Assembly: GCA_945901025.1 (NCBI GenBank)
Contig: CAMDJW010000005.1
Span: 1 to 64,000, forward strand
Length of the DNA stretch: 64,000 nucleotides
Source: Spirosoma fluviale
Lineage (GTDB): Bacteria; Bacteroidota; Bacteroidia; Cytophagales; Spirosomataceae
Direction of reading: 5' to 3'
A program made the position numbers and the translations under genes. Below are positions 47,241 to 57,900 of the stretch, piece after piece; the first letter of the stretch is position 1; each line of letters opens with the position of its first letter. The notes beneath the pieces were generated by a model. That model was not told the origin of the DNA. It saw only the letters and a program-made list of their open reading frames with translations, and searched no databases.

Positions 47241-49568
47241 TTATTTTTTTAATAACCAAATGTCAAAAACTTTGGAATGCTGACGCCAATTTAAATGTGA
47301 TTCCTCTGGCTCATCAAACGTTACTTCAATTTTCCCGTCACTCACATAAGAAGGGCTTAATTGGAACTCCTTGAATTCCTCTAACCCTTTTTTATAAAGC
47401 GTTGGAGCAATGCGAACACCATCTACGCGCAACAATGCTTCTCCATAACCTGAAATTCGAATGGTATACATGGCTTTAGGATCTAAATCAACATAGTCCA
47501 AACGAGGAAAATTTTGAAACAATTGAGAGGAAAGTCGGAGCCTACTCAAGCCATTATTGGTCCAAAGCACATCCGTTGCATCCTCTGTTCTCGTTTTAAC
47601 TCTGGGACCTTTTGATAAATCAGAAATATTATCATAGAAACTGCCAGGACCCGGATTTTCCCATTTGGCAATCACATCCAAACGGGCTAATTGTTCCTTT
47701 TCATTAGTCATTTTTTTAATTTTTTCAAATTCATCCGATAACCACCAACGGTTGTTTAAGGGATAATCTATGAAATCTAAAATAGCTCCTCTTTCTGCTC
47801 CGCTGGCTTGATACTTAGGAACAGATGTTTGCATCCCGATCGACTTAAACATAGCCTCACAATAGTCCACAATCTTTTGGCGTACATCCGGACTTATTGG
47901 AGATTTATCAGCCTCATTAACAAAATTTAAGGCTGTTTCCATGGATTTAAGCACTCCTATTTCTGAGGCTTTTTCCAAGACGGCATTGGCTTGACGTTCC
48001 AGTTTTTGCTCATATAATTTGCGTCGCACCACATAGGTATCATAATAAGCACGCATGATTAATTGTTGCCAACGCCAATTTAATTTGAGCCCTATGTTTT
48101 GGTTTTCCAAATTTTTCCAAAAAGCAAAAGTGGTTTCGATTCCCCCATTTTCTTCCACAGGGCCGACCCAATTTCGCTCCAAAGCCAAAATCCCATCGGC
48201 TACCTGCTCAGAAATGGCATGGCCAAAAAACATTCGAGCATATTCAACCATTACATCGCGTGCATCTTTAGTTGGATCCCAAGACATTTGGCTCCAAATA
48301 ACCTTATTTACATCGTCGTGTACCCCATCTGAATAAGACAAAAACCCATCGGTTAAAGGTGCGAATCGATTATGAATTTTGGTATAATAAGCTGGCTGAG
48401 GATTTGAAACCTCACGTCCTTCCGTTAAAGCAAAAGCTTGATCCCAATTTTCCGTAGGGTATTGGCAGCGAACCGTATGCGTTAAATCGGGGTAATGTCG
48501 GTGCTTATATTGTTTAGGTAGCCTAAAACGGGTATTGGCCATGTCAGGGCTACTAGGTCCTGAAACTACGCCGGCCAACCAATCCGGTTTATTTTTCTCT
48601 AAGTACTCATAAAAGTAATTTACTTCTTCATCGCTAAAACCCTGCAAGGATATCCACATGCCCGCCTCCGGGTGGTATTTTTTCAATTCGGCTGAAATGG
48701 CTTTCAGGAATGGCATCACATGCTTAGGATGATTACTCCCAGGATCACCACCTGGAAAAAAGACACCGTCTAATTTGGGGCATTTTTTATAATAATCAGC
48801 ATGAAATTGCACCTCTTGTTTAAATTTAGCCTCATCCGCTAAATCAATGTCAGCCGGCGTCCAAACCCAATAATCCAATCCATAATTCAAACATATTTGA
48901 CTCAACTTTAAATTCATTTCATCCCTCGGTATTTTCATATGAGGTCCTGGAGGGCCATCTTGAAAGGGGATATTTTCAATGGCATTTGAACCAAATAAGG
49001 CTAAATCACGAATGTATTGTTCAAATTGTTTCTCATTCCAAGCATCCCATGAATTAGCTGTATTCCGGTAACCCAATTGGTGCCCGCGTATCGCATACAA
49101 TGGAGCCGATGTAATTTCATCTTTTTTGTCGACCCAAATTTTATGCTTAGACAAATCTACTTTACGTAAAAATTCCCCTATTGCGTATAAAATGCCACGA
49201 TCGTCTCCACCCATCAGCCATAGAATAGGCCTTTTTGTGTTGGCATCCACCGAAATACAATAACCGTCTTTTTTAAATGCCGCATCATTTTTAGCTAATT
49301 TGGGTACTGAAACCCCGTCTATATTTTGATCTGTTGCGAGAACCAATGCAATCATCGGAGATAAATCTGATTGATTCTGAACGACTAAATTCAATTCAGT
49401 CCGCGCCTTAATTTCCTCCTGAAGTACTCGAATATAGGTCTCTCGATGAGGCGATTTTAAAGATATAGATACATGAATTTTGGCTTTAGAAAAATCAAGG
49501 ACTTGCGCACTGCTCAGCAAGCTAAGGCACAAGAAAAAAAGTAAAAAAGAGCTACATGTATTTTTCAT
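47241..49568 (-). CDS. Exported glycoside hydrolase with GH67/GH20-type N-terminal domain
   Basis: Signal peptide about 1-21 (ends SSAQ). An N-terminal alpha/beta domain follows with the GGDDRGILYAIGEFLRKV element found in alpha-glucuronidases, hexosaminidases and related enzymes. A TIM-barrel-like region comes next (about 155-460; GLDYWVWTPADIDL, LDGVFFPGGDPGS, MWISLQGFSDEE). The remaining part is helical (roughly 460-640) and ends in a beta-rich tail with a carbohydrate-binding look (YTIRISGYGEALLRVDG). It probably hydrolyses a glycosidic bond in the periplasm. The family assignment within the TIM-barrel GHs is uncertain. Confidence 0.75.
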   Translation of the reverse strand: MKNTCSSFLLFFLCLSLLSSAQVLDFSKAKIHVSISLKSPHRETYIRVLQEEIKARTELNLVVQNQSDLSPMIALVLATDQNIDGVSVPKLAKNDAAFKKDGYCISVDANTKRPILWLMGGDDRGILYAIGEFLRKVDLSKHKIWVDKKDEITSAPLYAIRGHQLGYRNTANSWDAWNEKQFEQYIRDLALFGSNAIENIPFQDGPPGPHMKIPRDEMNLKLSQICLNYGLDYWVWTPADIDLADEAKFKQEVQFHADYYKKCPKLDGVFFPGGDPGSNHPKHVMPFLKAISAELKKYHPEAGMWISLQGFSDEEVNYFYEYLEKNKPDWLAGVVSGPSSPDMANTRFRLPKQYKHRHYPDLTHTVRCQYPTENWDQAFALTEGREVSNPQPAYYTKIHNRFAPLTDGFLSYSDGVHDDVNKVIWSQMSWDPTKDARDVMVEYARMFFGHAISEQVADGILALERNWVGPVEENGGIETTFAFWKNLENQNIGLKLNWRWQQLIMRAYYDTYVVRRKLYEQKLERQANAVLEKASEIGVLKSMETALNFVNEADKSPISPDVRQKIVDYCEAMFKSIGMQTSVPKYQASGAERGAILDFIDYPLNNRWWLSDEFEKIKKMTNEKEQLARLDVIAKWENPGPGSFYDNISDLSKGPRVKTRTEDATDVLWTNNGLSRLRLSSQLFQNFPRLDYVDLDPKAMYTIRISGYGEALLRVDGVRIAPTLYKKGLEEFKEFQLSPSYVSDGKIEVTFDEPEESHLNWRQHSKVFDIWLLKK

Positions 49569-49587
49569 ACGTTGGAGAATGATTTAA

Positions 49588-50421
49588 TTATATGCTTTCT
49601 GTGCTTGTATTGAGTTGTTGTTGATCACCCACACATTTTTTAATTTGATTTAAATCGTTGTTTAATTGGTTTGCCGACAAATATGCATCTGAACAATGAA
49701 GTATAATGTTAGCACCAGCTTTGGCCCATTCTACTTGTAAATCTAAGCTATCACGATAGCCAGTATGCCCGCCCACAGCGATACCTTTTGATCTAGCATT
49801 TTTAATAATGCCACAACTCAAGTCCAAAAACGCCTTAGTCATATATTGCTCAGGCATATCAAAAGAGGTGGACAAATCTTGGGGACCTATCATTAGGCCA
49901 TCGACGCCAGGGCCATCTAAGGTTTTAATGTTCGTAAATTCATTCATGGAGTCAACACCCTTTTGACTTTCTACGTTTAGTATCAGCGTATTATTGCTAT
50001 TATGCTTGATTAAATATTGTTTTAATTCTTCGCTTGGCTTTTCTTCGCCGTGTAATATGCGCATCAGTTTTCTCCCTTTCAAAGGCCTATATTTGACTGC
50101 GCCTATCAAAGCAATCACATCCTCAATTTCCTCTACATAAGGAACTAAAATGGCAGAAGCTCCAGCATCGAGCGCTTGCGTAGCTAAAAAAGGACTTGGT
50201 TCTAGAATGCGTACTAAAGGATTTACACCTGCGGCTTTGAATGCACGGCACATCCAACTCAGCGTTTCGATGTTATATTGAACATGTTCATTACAAAAAA
50301 ACACAAAATCAAGCCCTAAGCTAATGACCGAATCAAACATTTTAGGAGAAGTAGATGAAATCTGAGTCCCATACACATTTTTACCCTCTCGAAGTGCGTT
50401 GCGGAAGTTTATTCCTACCAT
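49588..50421 (-). CDS. HpcH/HpaI-family aldolase (2-keto-3-deoxy-sugar-acid type)
   Basis: Class II pyruvate aldolase of the HpcH/HpaI family, which cleaves 2-keto-3-deoxy acids to pyruvate and an aldehyde. It has the metal-binding Glu in LNVESQKGVD and the LMIGPQDLS strand, plus GASAILVPYVE. Some positions are unusual, such as VFFCNEHV at the place where family members have FIDTEH, so the reaction may differ. Cytoplasmic (no signal peptide). First gene of the four-gene operon, 19 bases before the GH67-N-like gene. Confidence 0.85.
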   Translation of the reverse strand: MVGINFRNALREGKNVYGTQISSTSPKMFDSVISLGLDFVFFCNEHVQYNIETLSWMCRAFKAAGVNPLVRILEPSPFLATQALDAGASAILVPYVEEIEDVIALIGAVKYRPLKGRKLMRILHGEEKPSEELKQYLIKHNSNNTLILNVESQKGVDSMNEFTNIKTLDGPGVDGLMIGPQDLSTSFDMPEQYMTKAFLDLSCGIIKNARSKGIAVGGHTGYRDSLDLQVEWAKAGANIILHCSDAYLSANQLNNDLNQIKKCVGDQQQLNTSTESI

Positions 50422-50516
50422 TGATTATTAGGTTTAGTATTTTATATTTAAGGCAAGCTGACTCAAAGCTATAAAATTTCTCTAAATTTATACAATACAT
50501 TAACAAATCAAGGATT

Positions 50517-51755
50517 TTGACATTTAAAGAATTAGGTCTAACAGACAGTTTATTAGCGGGAATTGACTCCATGGGGTATAAAACCGCAACTCCAGTGCAA
50601 TCTCAAGTCATCCAACCTATATTAGCCGGCAAAGATATTATTGCCTCCGCTCAAACGGGTACCGGAAAAACCGCCGCATTTTTATTGCCGATTGTCAATA
50701 AAATCATCACAGAACCACATGATGAGAACAAAATAAATGCGTTGATCATTGTTCCCACACGTGAGTTAGCCATTCAAATTGCCGACAACATGGAAGGCCT
50801 TGGATATTTTACTAATGTTAGTTGCATTGCTGTTTATGGAGGTGGAGATGGAAATTCGTTTACCGCTGAAAAAACGGCTTTAACGAGCGGCTGTGATATT
50901 GTTGTTTGTACGCCTGGCCGAATGATTGCCCATTTAAATATGGGATATGTCAATTTAAAAGAAGTCAAATACTTGGTTTTAGATGAAGCCGACAGGATGC
51001 TCGACATGGGCTTCCAAGATGAATTAATGAAAATCATTTCGTTCCTCGCTCCTACCCGACAAAATCTTTTATTCTCAGCCACGATGCCTCATAAAATGAG
51101 GGAATTGGCTAGAAAATTATTAACGGATCCAGTAGAAATCAATATTGCCGTTTCAAAACCACCGGAACAAATTGTTCAAAATGCCTTTGTGGTTTATGAA
51201 GCTCAAAAAGCGCCTTTGATCAAGTATTTATTGAAATTAAAGGAATATACCCGCGTCATTATTTTCTGTTCTAAAAAGCAAAATGTAAAGCTGTTGACCG
51301 CTGACTTAAAGCGTTCTAAATTTAAAGTAGAAGAAATACATTCTGATTTGATGCAAGACCAGCGAGAAAAAGTCATGCAAGATTTTAGGAACAAAAACTT
51401 AACCATATTAGTGGCGACTGATATATTAAGTCGGGGCATCGATATCGACGAAATAGAATTAGTGATCAATTACGATGTTCCTAATGACGGTGAAGACTAT
51501 ATACATCGAATTGGTCGGACGGCTAGAGCTCAAAGCCAAGGTACTGCGTTTACTTTTATTAGTCCAACAGAGCAAAGAAAATTTGCTACGATCGAAACTT
51601 TATTAGAAAAATCAGTGATTAAAGCCGAGGTCCCTGCGGAGTTTGGTGAAACTCCTGCCTATGACCCAGCGGCTTATAAATCGGCTGAAAAACCAAGAAA
51701 TTTCTCCTCCGGAAGTGGAAATAAAGGAGGAAAAAAGTTCTGGAAAAAGAAATAA
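50517..51755 (+). CDS. DEAD-box RNA helicase (second copy)
   Basis: 412 residues with AQTGTGKTAAF, PTRELAIQIADNM, VLDEADRMLDMGFQDEL, SATMP, RGIDIDEIELVINYDVP and HRIGRTARAQ. The tail is short, basic and glycine-rich (GSGNKGGKKFWKKK). The start is TTG at 50517. No ATG lies in frame upstream, and MTFKELGL matches the normal beginning of the family. It differs from rhlE at 16422-17723 in motif VI (HRIGRTARAQ rather than HRIGRTGRAG) and in tail. Ends 1 base before the GH109-type gene on the other strand. Confidence 0.92.
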   Translation: MTFKELGLTDSLLAGIDSMGYKTATPVQSQVIQPILAGKDIIASAQTGTGKTAAFLLPIVNKIITEPHDENKINALIIVPTRELAIQIADNMEGLGYFTNVSCIAVYGGGDGNSFTAEKTALTSGCDIVVCTPGRMIAHLNMGYVNLKEVKYLVLDEADRMLDMGFQDELMKIISFLAPTRQNLLFSATMPHKMRELARKLLTDPVEINIAVSKPPEQIVQNAFVVYEAQKAPLIKYLLKLKEYTRVIIFCSKKQNVKLLTADLKRSKFKVEEIHSDLMQDQREKVMQDFRNKNLTILVATDILSRGIDIDEIELVINYDVPNDGEDYIHRIGRTARAQSQGTAFTFISPTEQRKFATIETLLEKSVIKAEVPAEFGETPAYDPAAYKSAEKPRNFSSGSGNKGGKKFWKKK

Positions 51756-51756
51756 A

Positions 51757-53175
51757 TTATGCTTTTAAAGGCCTTACTCCGGTATTGCCACCCTGATTTA
51801 AACTAATATCCACAGGAGCATTCTTTTTCCATGAACCCCGAGTAAAATCTGGGATATTCATAGACCGAGATCTATTATTGACCGACACCTCACTCAAAGG
51901 TACAATTGAACTCCATGCAGCTGCATCATATACATCTTGATCTAATGGAAGACCATTTCTCAAGCAGTCAATGAGGCGCCAATCCATCATGAAATCCATA
52001 CCGCCATGTCCACCAATTTGCTTGGCTAATTCACCAATTTTAGCAACGATCGGAGGTGCATACTTCTTCTCCATTTCAGCCATTTGTTCAGGCTTAATCC
52101 ATTCATGGTGATGATTGGAAATCCGAGGTTCTGGATATTTCATGGCCACTCCATTGGTTCCACTTAATAAATGAATGCGTGAATAAGGACGTGGACTTGA
52201 GACATCATGCTGCACCATGATGGTTTTACCATGATGTGTTTTGATGGTGGTCGTATTCATATTTCCCCTAAATTTCTGATTCACAAACTGCTTGAAATAA
52301 GCATCTTTTTCAGCCAATTCTAAAGCCTTTTTATGCATCGAAAAATCGTCCGACTGAACCGAAACCAAATAATCCATTTGATCCCCACGATTCACGTTTA
52401 ATAATTGACAAATAGGCCCTAATCCATGTGTTGGGTATAAATTCCCATTCCTCATATTGGCCTTTAAGCGCCAATCGTCATAATACTGATCTTGCTTAAA
52501 ATTAGCATCTAATAAATCATGAATATAAGCTCCTTCCACATGCAATAGCTCACCAAAATATCCTTGACGTGCCATATTGAGCGTCAACAATTCAAAGAAA
52601 TCATAGCAACAATTTTCAAGCATCATGCAATGCTTTTTCGTTTTCTCTGATGTCTCCACTAACTGCCAACATTCCTCTAGGGTCGTTGCCGCAGGTACTT
52701 CGCAGGCCACATGCTTTCCATGTTGCATGGCATAAACGGCCATTGGCGTATGTAAATTCCAGGGAGTGGCGATGTAAATTAAATCAATATCAGGTCTTTG
52801 GCACATTTCCTTCCACGCCTCTTCCTTTTCAGTATAGGTGATGGGCTCAATATCCATTTTCTTTAAAGCCTTCAAAGCGTTTGCCACTTTAGCAGGGCGG
52901 ATATCACAAATGGCAACGGTCTGAACATTAGCAATTCGATTGACCCTAGTAATGGCTCCAGAACCGCGATTTCCTAATCCAATGAAACCAATTCTAACGG
53001 TGTCAATTTTGGGAGCGGCATAACCAGACATATTGAAAGTCTGCTTAGGATCTTTCATTAATTGGTCTATCTGCGCTTGTGCAGCATCTCCAGCCTCAGC
53101 AGGAGAAAGAGAAGAGGTTAAACCTATGGCTGTAAGGCCGCCCATTTTCAGGAAATCACGTCGATTGTTTTTCAT
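51757..53175 (-). CDS. Exported GH109-type Gfo/Idh/MocA protein (NAD-dependent glycosidase-like)
   Basis: Tat leader (NNRRDFLKMGGLTAIG), Rossmann motif VRIGFIGLGNRGSGAI, then blocks characteristic of GH109, a family that cleaves N-acetylgalactosaminides through an NAD-dependent oxidation-elimination mechanism. These are ATPWNLHTPMAVYAM, GKHVACEVPAATTLEECW, HCMMLENCCYD, LYPTHGLGP and GHGGMDFMMDWR, ending IPDFTRGSW. The GH109 match is from recalled sequence style, not a search. Its partners (TIM-barrel isomerase, ThuA protein, cytochrome c fusion) point to oxidative sugar processing in the periplasm. Last gene of that operon. Confidence 0.87.
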   Translation of the reverse strand: MKNNRRDFLKMGGLTAIGLTSSLSPAEAGDAAQAQIDQLMKDPKQTFNMSGYAAPKIDTVRIGFIGLGNRGSGAITRVNRIANVQTVAICDIRPAKVANALKALKKMDIEPITYTEKEEAWKEMCQRPDIDLIYIATPWNLHTPMAVYAMQHGKHVACEVPAATTLEECWQLVETSEKTKKHCMMLENCCYDFFELLTLNMARQGYFGELLHVEGAYIHDLLDANFKQDQYYDDWRLKANMRNGNLYPTHGLGPICQLLNVNRGDQMDYLVSVQSDDFSMHKKALELAEKDAYFKQFVNQKFRGNMNTTTIKTHHGKTIMVQHDVSSPRPYSRIHLLSGTNGVAMKYPEPRISNHHHEWIKPEQMAEMEKKYAPPIVAKIGELAKQIGGHGGMDFMMDWRLIDCLRNGLPLDQDVYDAAAWSSIVPLSEVSVNNRSRSMNIPDFTRGSWKKNAPVDISLNQGGNTGVRPLKA

Positions 53176-53176
53176 C

Positions 53177-54016
53177 TTATTTTCCAGCTAAATGCTTTTG
53201 AATATGTTGGTAACTTTTTTTGATTAATTCTGCTTCAGTCGTATAATTTTTACGCCAGATACAAGCGGCAGGCAATAAAGGAGTAAAAGCCTCTACGACC
53301 AACCAGCCTTTGTAATTCATTTTTTCAAGATGTTCAAATACATTGTCCCAATGCACTTGGCCCTCGCCTAAGGTAGCCCGAGTACTTTCCGATAATTGAA
53401 TATGTCCCACTTCATCGGCTATTCGAACCATCGCTTCACCCGTATTAAATTCTTCAATGTGGGCATGAAAAGTATCAAACATGATTTTGACATTAGGATG
53501 ATTGATTGCTTTGACCAAGCTGTATAATTGGTCAGCACAACTCACCACATAATTTTCAAATCGATTTAAATATTCTAAACCTAAAATCACATTTTTTTCT
53601 TTGGCATGATCCGCGACGGCCAACATACTTTCCTTCGACCAATCTAATTCTTGTTGGGTCGGTGCCGCGCCCGAAAACACAGCTAAGGCAGAATGAAAAG
53701 GACCTGAAAGATAAGAAGCTCCCAGGTAAGCGGTAATGTCAACGGCCTCCTTAAGAAAGTCGATTCCTTTTTGGCGTACCGCAGGATCTGATGAAATGGT
53801 GTTCATGTCCGCTCCTAAAAAAGTAACCGTAAAAACAGTTAATCCAAGTCGGTCTAACTCGGCTTTCCAAGGTTTCCAATATTCTGGGTCTGTCACAAAA
53901 ATAGGTATCTCGACCCCTTCGTAACCTACCTCTTTGATATAAGCTAAATGTTGAATGATGGATTCATTCATGTCTGGCCCATAGACCAGTGTATTCATTG
54001 CAATCGGGTATTTCAT
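53177..54016 (-). CDS. Sugar phosphate isomerase/epimerase-like TIM-barrel protein
   Basis: 279 residues of the AP-endonuclease-2/xylose-isomerase-like TIM-barrel superfamily. Metal-ligand regions are LGLEYLNRF (Glu), IMFDTFHAHIEE (Asp/His), GHIQLSES and WLVVEAF (Glu), as in D-psicose 3-epimerase-type enzymes. No signal peptide. It may epimerise a keto-sugar or open a 3-keto-sugar made by the adjacent redox enzymes. It starts 5 bases after the ThuA stop and ends 1 base before the GH109-type gene. Confidence 0.88.
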   Translation of the reverse strand: MKYPIAMNTLVYGPDMNESIIQHLAYIKEVGYEGVEIPIFVTDPEYWKPWKAELDRLGLTVFTVTFLGADMNTISSDPAVRQKGIDFLKEAVDITAYLGASYLSGPFHSALAVFSGAAPTQQELDWSKESMLAVADHAKEKNVILGLEYLNRFENYVVSCADQLYSLVKAINHPNVKIMFDTFHAHIEEFNTGEAMVRIADEVGHIQLSESTRATLGEGQVHWDNVFEHLEKMNYKGWLVVEAFTPLLPAACIWRKNYTTEAELIKKSYQHIQKHLAGK

Positions 54017-54021
54017 TGTAT

Positions 54022-54906
54022 TTATTTTGAATTAACCATTCCTCTATAAGGAACATTGATATCTAATTTTCCGGACCATTTTTTAGGTACTTTTAAACCT
54101 AATTCCCAATGTATGGCATTGACAACTAATCGTTGAAAAGACTCCACTGAAAAATCCTCTGGATGACCCATCGTGGTAAAAAACACTTTCCCTTTGTATT
54201 GATTTTCCCAAGTCCAAGCAATCGGTTGAATTTCAGCCGTTTTATCCGCATTAACCGCTTTACCCATGATCAACCATTCGGTTCCTTTAACAGGATAATC
54301 TGGCAAAACTCGATACAACCATGACCTAACATGGAACTCAGGATTTACCCCTGTTAAAATAGGATGTTTCGCTTTCTCAGGAATGACGGTTGCATCTGTA
54401 CTTGCGTTGTGACCATAATGCGTGTGTTTGGCCGGGCCACCCCAACCTGGAGGCGCGCCAAAAGCTCTTTCAGCAAAACCATTATAAGGAAATAATGGAT
54501 CTGTTTTAGGATAATTAAAAGAGTGAGTCGTTGTTCTGAATCCCATAATAGGCTTACCCGATTTCAAATAAGCTTCTATATGAGCTACTTGGTCGGCTGG
54601 AAGTAGGCGCCAACGAAGAAAAAATACTGCTAAATCGGCCTCAGCTAATGCTTCTAAACCTGGAATATCTTTCTCAGCATTTTGATCAGGAAACGATTTT
54701 AACACCTTAGTCCTGAAGCCATATTGATTTTCTAAAACAGCAGCTAATAAGGGAAGTGTCGACTCGCCTGAATATTCATGATCTCCGCAAACAAAAACCA
54801 CTAAGGGCTTTTTTGCTTTTAATGGGCCATGTTCACGTGAAAAAGTAGGCAGAGAAATAACCGAAATAAATAAGGTAGCTAGACAAAAAATGATATTTTT
54901 TTTCAT
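54022..54906 (-). CDS. Exported ThuA domain protein
   Basis: Signal peptide about 1-23, then a glutamine-amidotransferase-like ThuA domain with VFVCGDHEYSGESTLPLLA, FFLRWRLLPADQVAHIEAYL and GKVFFTTMGHPEDFSVESFQ. ThuA was named from a trehalose-utilisation locus, and the domain accompanies sugar oxidation genes; its activity is poorly defined. 294 residues. Placed between the cytochrome c fusion (gap 2 bases) and the TIM-barrel isomerase (gap 5 bases). Confidence 0.9.
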   Translation of the reverse strand: MKKNIIFCLATLFISVISLPTFSREHGPLKAKKPLVVFVCGDHEYSGESTLPLLAAVLENQYGFRTKVLKSFPDQNAEKDIPGLEALAEADLAVFFLRWRLLPADQVAHIEAYLKSGKPIMGFRTTTHSFNYPKTDPLFPYNGFAERAFGAPPGWGGPAKHTHYGHNASTDATVIPEKAKHPILTGVNPEFHVRSWLYRVLPDYPVKGTEWLIMGKAVNADKTAEIQPIAWTWENQYKGKVFFTTMGHPEDFSVESFQRLVVNAIHWELGLKVPKKWSGKLDINVPYRGMVNSK

Positions 54907-54908
54907 GA

Positions 54909-57900
54909 TTATTTTTCGATAGGGTGTTCAGACAATAACATATTGGCATTATATAAATCATGCTTATACTCAATTTTAGCACGTATTTCCTTTACTTTTT
55001 CAGGATCAATAGCCGAGGCTTTATTGCCAAATGAATTTCGAACATAGGTAAGCACTGCTGCTATATCCTTATCCGACATTAAACCGCCGTAGGGAGTCAT
55101 TGGAACTTGACCCGCATATTTTACGCCGTTTAATTCCATAGGTCCCATAATTCCTTTGATCACTAATTTGATCAAACGCTCTTGGTTTCCAGTAACCCAA
55201 ATCGAATTAGCTAATGGAGGAAAACCTGAAGCAGGAAGTCCTTTTCCATTGGTCTGATGACAAGTATTGCAATATCCTTCTTTGGCATACCATTTTTGAC
55301 CCTCAGTAAACAATTCTAAGTCTTTCCCTTTTAGCGTTGATACCAAAGGAGCTTCTTTCTTTCTAACCACATTCACTCCACTTGCATGAGCAACAGCGAT
55401 TTCATACGGCTTATCCATCCATGCATCTAAAGGATGTTTTTTTGCCAAATCTAATATAGGTAAAGCCGTTTCTTTAGGCAACCAAGATGCAGCTACAAAA
55501 GCCTCCATACGAACACGGCCATGTTCATCTTCAACAGCCTTAGCTAATAAAGCCGCTTGATTTTTCACTTGGTGACCGGTATAACGTAAAACTTTAACGG
55601 CAGCCGCTCGAACATGATAATCCTTTGCTTTTAGCAATTGGTTTAACAATTTCTGATCCACCTTATTTAAACCCCAAGTTACCCACAATGCCTCTAACAT
55701 ATGATGCTCATAATCAGCTTCATTCTTGTCAAGACGAGCTACCCAAGCCGTAACTTTAGCCAATACCTCAGAGGCCTTACGTCCACGAAGTTCTCTACGC
55801 ACGCGGTAGCGAGTTCTATACTCAGGTAATTTTAAATTGTCTAATAACTGATCGATCGATGCGCCATATACTTTCGCAGGCGTCACTAAAGGTCTTGAAG
55901 GATACGTTACTCGGTACACACGTCCATGTGTATGGTCGCGCAAGGGATCACGGGCATTATGTTGCATGTGACCAATCAAAATATTGTGCCAGTCAATTAA
56001 AAAAAGTGACCCATCAGGGGCAAATTCCATGTCAACAGGCCTGAAATTACGATCGCTACTGACAATTAAATCTTGGCGATGCTTGGATTTATATCCTGTT
56101 CCATCATCTGTCAATTGGTGCTGCTTCATTCCCAAGAAACCAATCGTATTATTAATTAAGAAATCGCCTTGAACATTATCCGGGAAATGACGACTTGAAA
56201 CAAATTCTAAACCTGAAGTAGGACGAACTAAATGCTTATCCTCAATCAAGGTAAATGACTTATGCCCTGTTTGACCATATCGGTTTTTAGTTGACCCCGG
56301 CATCATCCAACGCATATCTGGACCGGAGGTTTCAGCAAAAAAGTTTTGACCCCATTTATCAAAGGCAATTCCCCAAGGATTTGGAATGGACAACTGAGCC
56401 ACGCGCTCTAAATGATGTCTAGCAGGATTATAGCGCATAAAACCTCCATTTGTTGCCCGTACAGTTCCATAAGGAGTCTCCACATTTGTATGTAAAAATA
56501 CTCCTTCTCCCATGTAAATAGCACCTGATTCGTCCGTTACAAAGGCCGAAATTTCATGGTGCGTATCATGGTCATCAAAACCACTTAAAATAACTTCTTT
56601 CGTATCAGCATGATCATCGCCGTTCGTATCTTTCAATAAAACCAAATTGGTTCCTTGACTAACAAAAACTCCATGTTCGGTGATCTCCATACCAACTGGA
56701 ACGTGTAAACCGTCTGCAAAAACAGTTTCCTTATCCGCTTTTCCATCATTATTAGTATCCTCAAGAATAATGATTTTATCGTTGGGTTTTGCATCACCCG
56801 GTTTGTAATGTGGATATGAAGGCATACAAACCACCCAAAGACGTCCTTTGTTATCGAAAGTCATTTGAACTGGTTTTGCCAAATTCGGGAATTCTTCTTC
56901 CGAAGCGAATAAATCTATTTTGTAACCAGGGGCTACTTTCAGCTCATTTAAAGCCTCAGTTCCGTACAAATATTTTAAGCTACCGTTTTTATCCGGATTG
57001 AAATTCGTTTTTACAGGATCTAAAGGACGAGTCTTAGCATCTGCAGCGGCCAAATCATACTTCATACCTTTGATCGATGCTTGGATCGCCGCCTCACGGT
57101 TATCCGTCATTTGACGAATTTTCTCAATTTCAGCAGGATAGTTATCAGGTCCAAACGGGTTGTAACGGCGACCATATACGTGAACCCCATTCGGAATTTT
57201 ATAGTCGGTATGCCACATCCAGTTTTTCTCAGCAACAGCTGCATATACATCAGCTCTTTTAGATTCAATCGCTGGTTTTTTCTTTCCAAAAACTTGGTCT
57301 GCCAACAATAAAGCTAATTTTTTATACCCTGCATTATTTAATTGGAACCCATCGATAGTCAAATCTTCTTTTGATTCCGCATACCATTTTTTGGATGCAT
57401 CAAAAGCATTGATAAACAATACATTATTTTTCTCACAAACCTCCTTCATCGCCTGAGTATATAAAGCAATGTTTGCGTTCTGCACGGTACCATTTGGTAA
57501 ATCTATTTTTGCACTTAAATCTTCAAAAGCTGTTGGTGATACGATGGCCAATTGGGGCGCTGAAACATCGTTGTATTTTTGCGCCAACGTATGCTTGATG
57601 AATGCCTCAAGTTCAGCCTTATAATTTGCGATATTAGCTTTACCCTCGTAAGATTCGCTATATCCAAAAAAGCCGATAACCACATCCATTTTTAAACGAC
57701 TCATCCATTGGTCATGCGTTTCGATATGGCCTTCGCTTTGCGAGGGATTGGCAAATTCTGATTGGAATTTTTCTGCGCCTGGAAAAGCCCAAGGTGCAAA
57801 TCTAGCTGAGTGTGGGCGAAACCCAGGAGTATCTCCCCCATCACACATGTTGCGAACCATCAAATTGTTTTCAGGATAGCGAAGATGTAATTCTGTCTCA

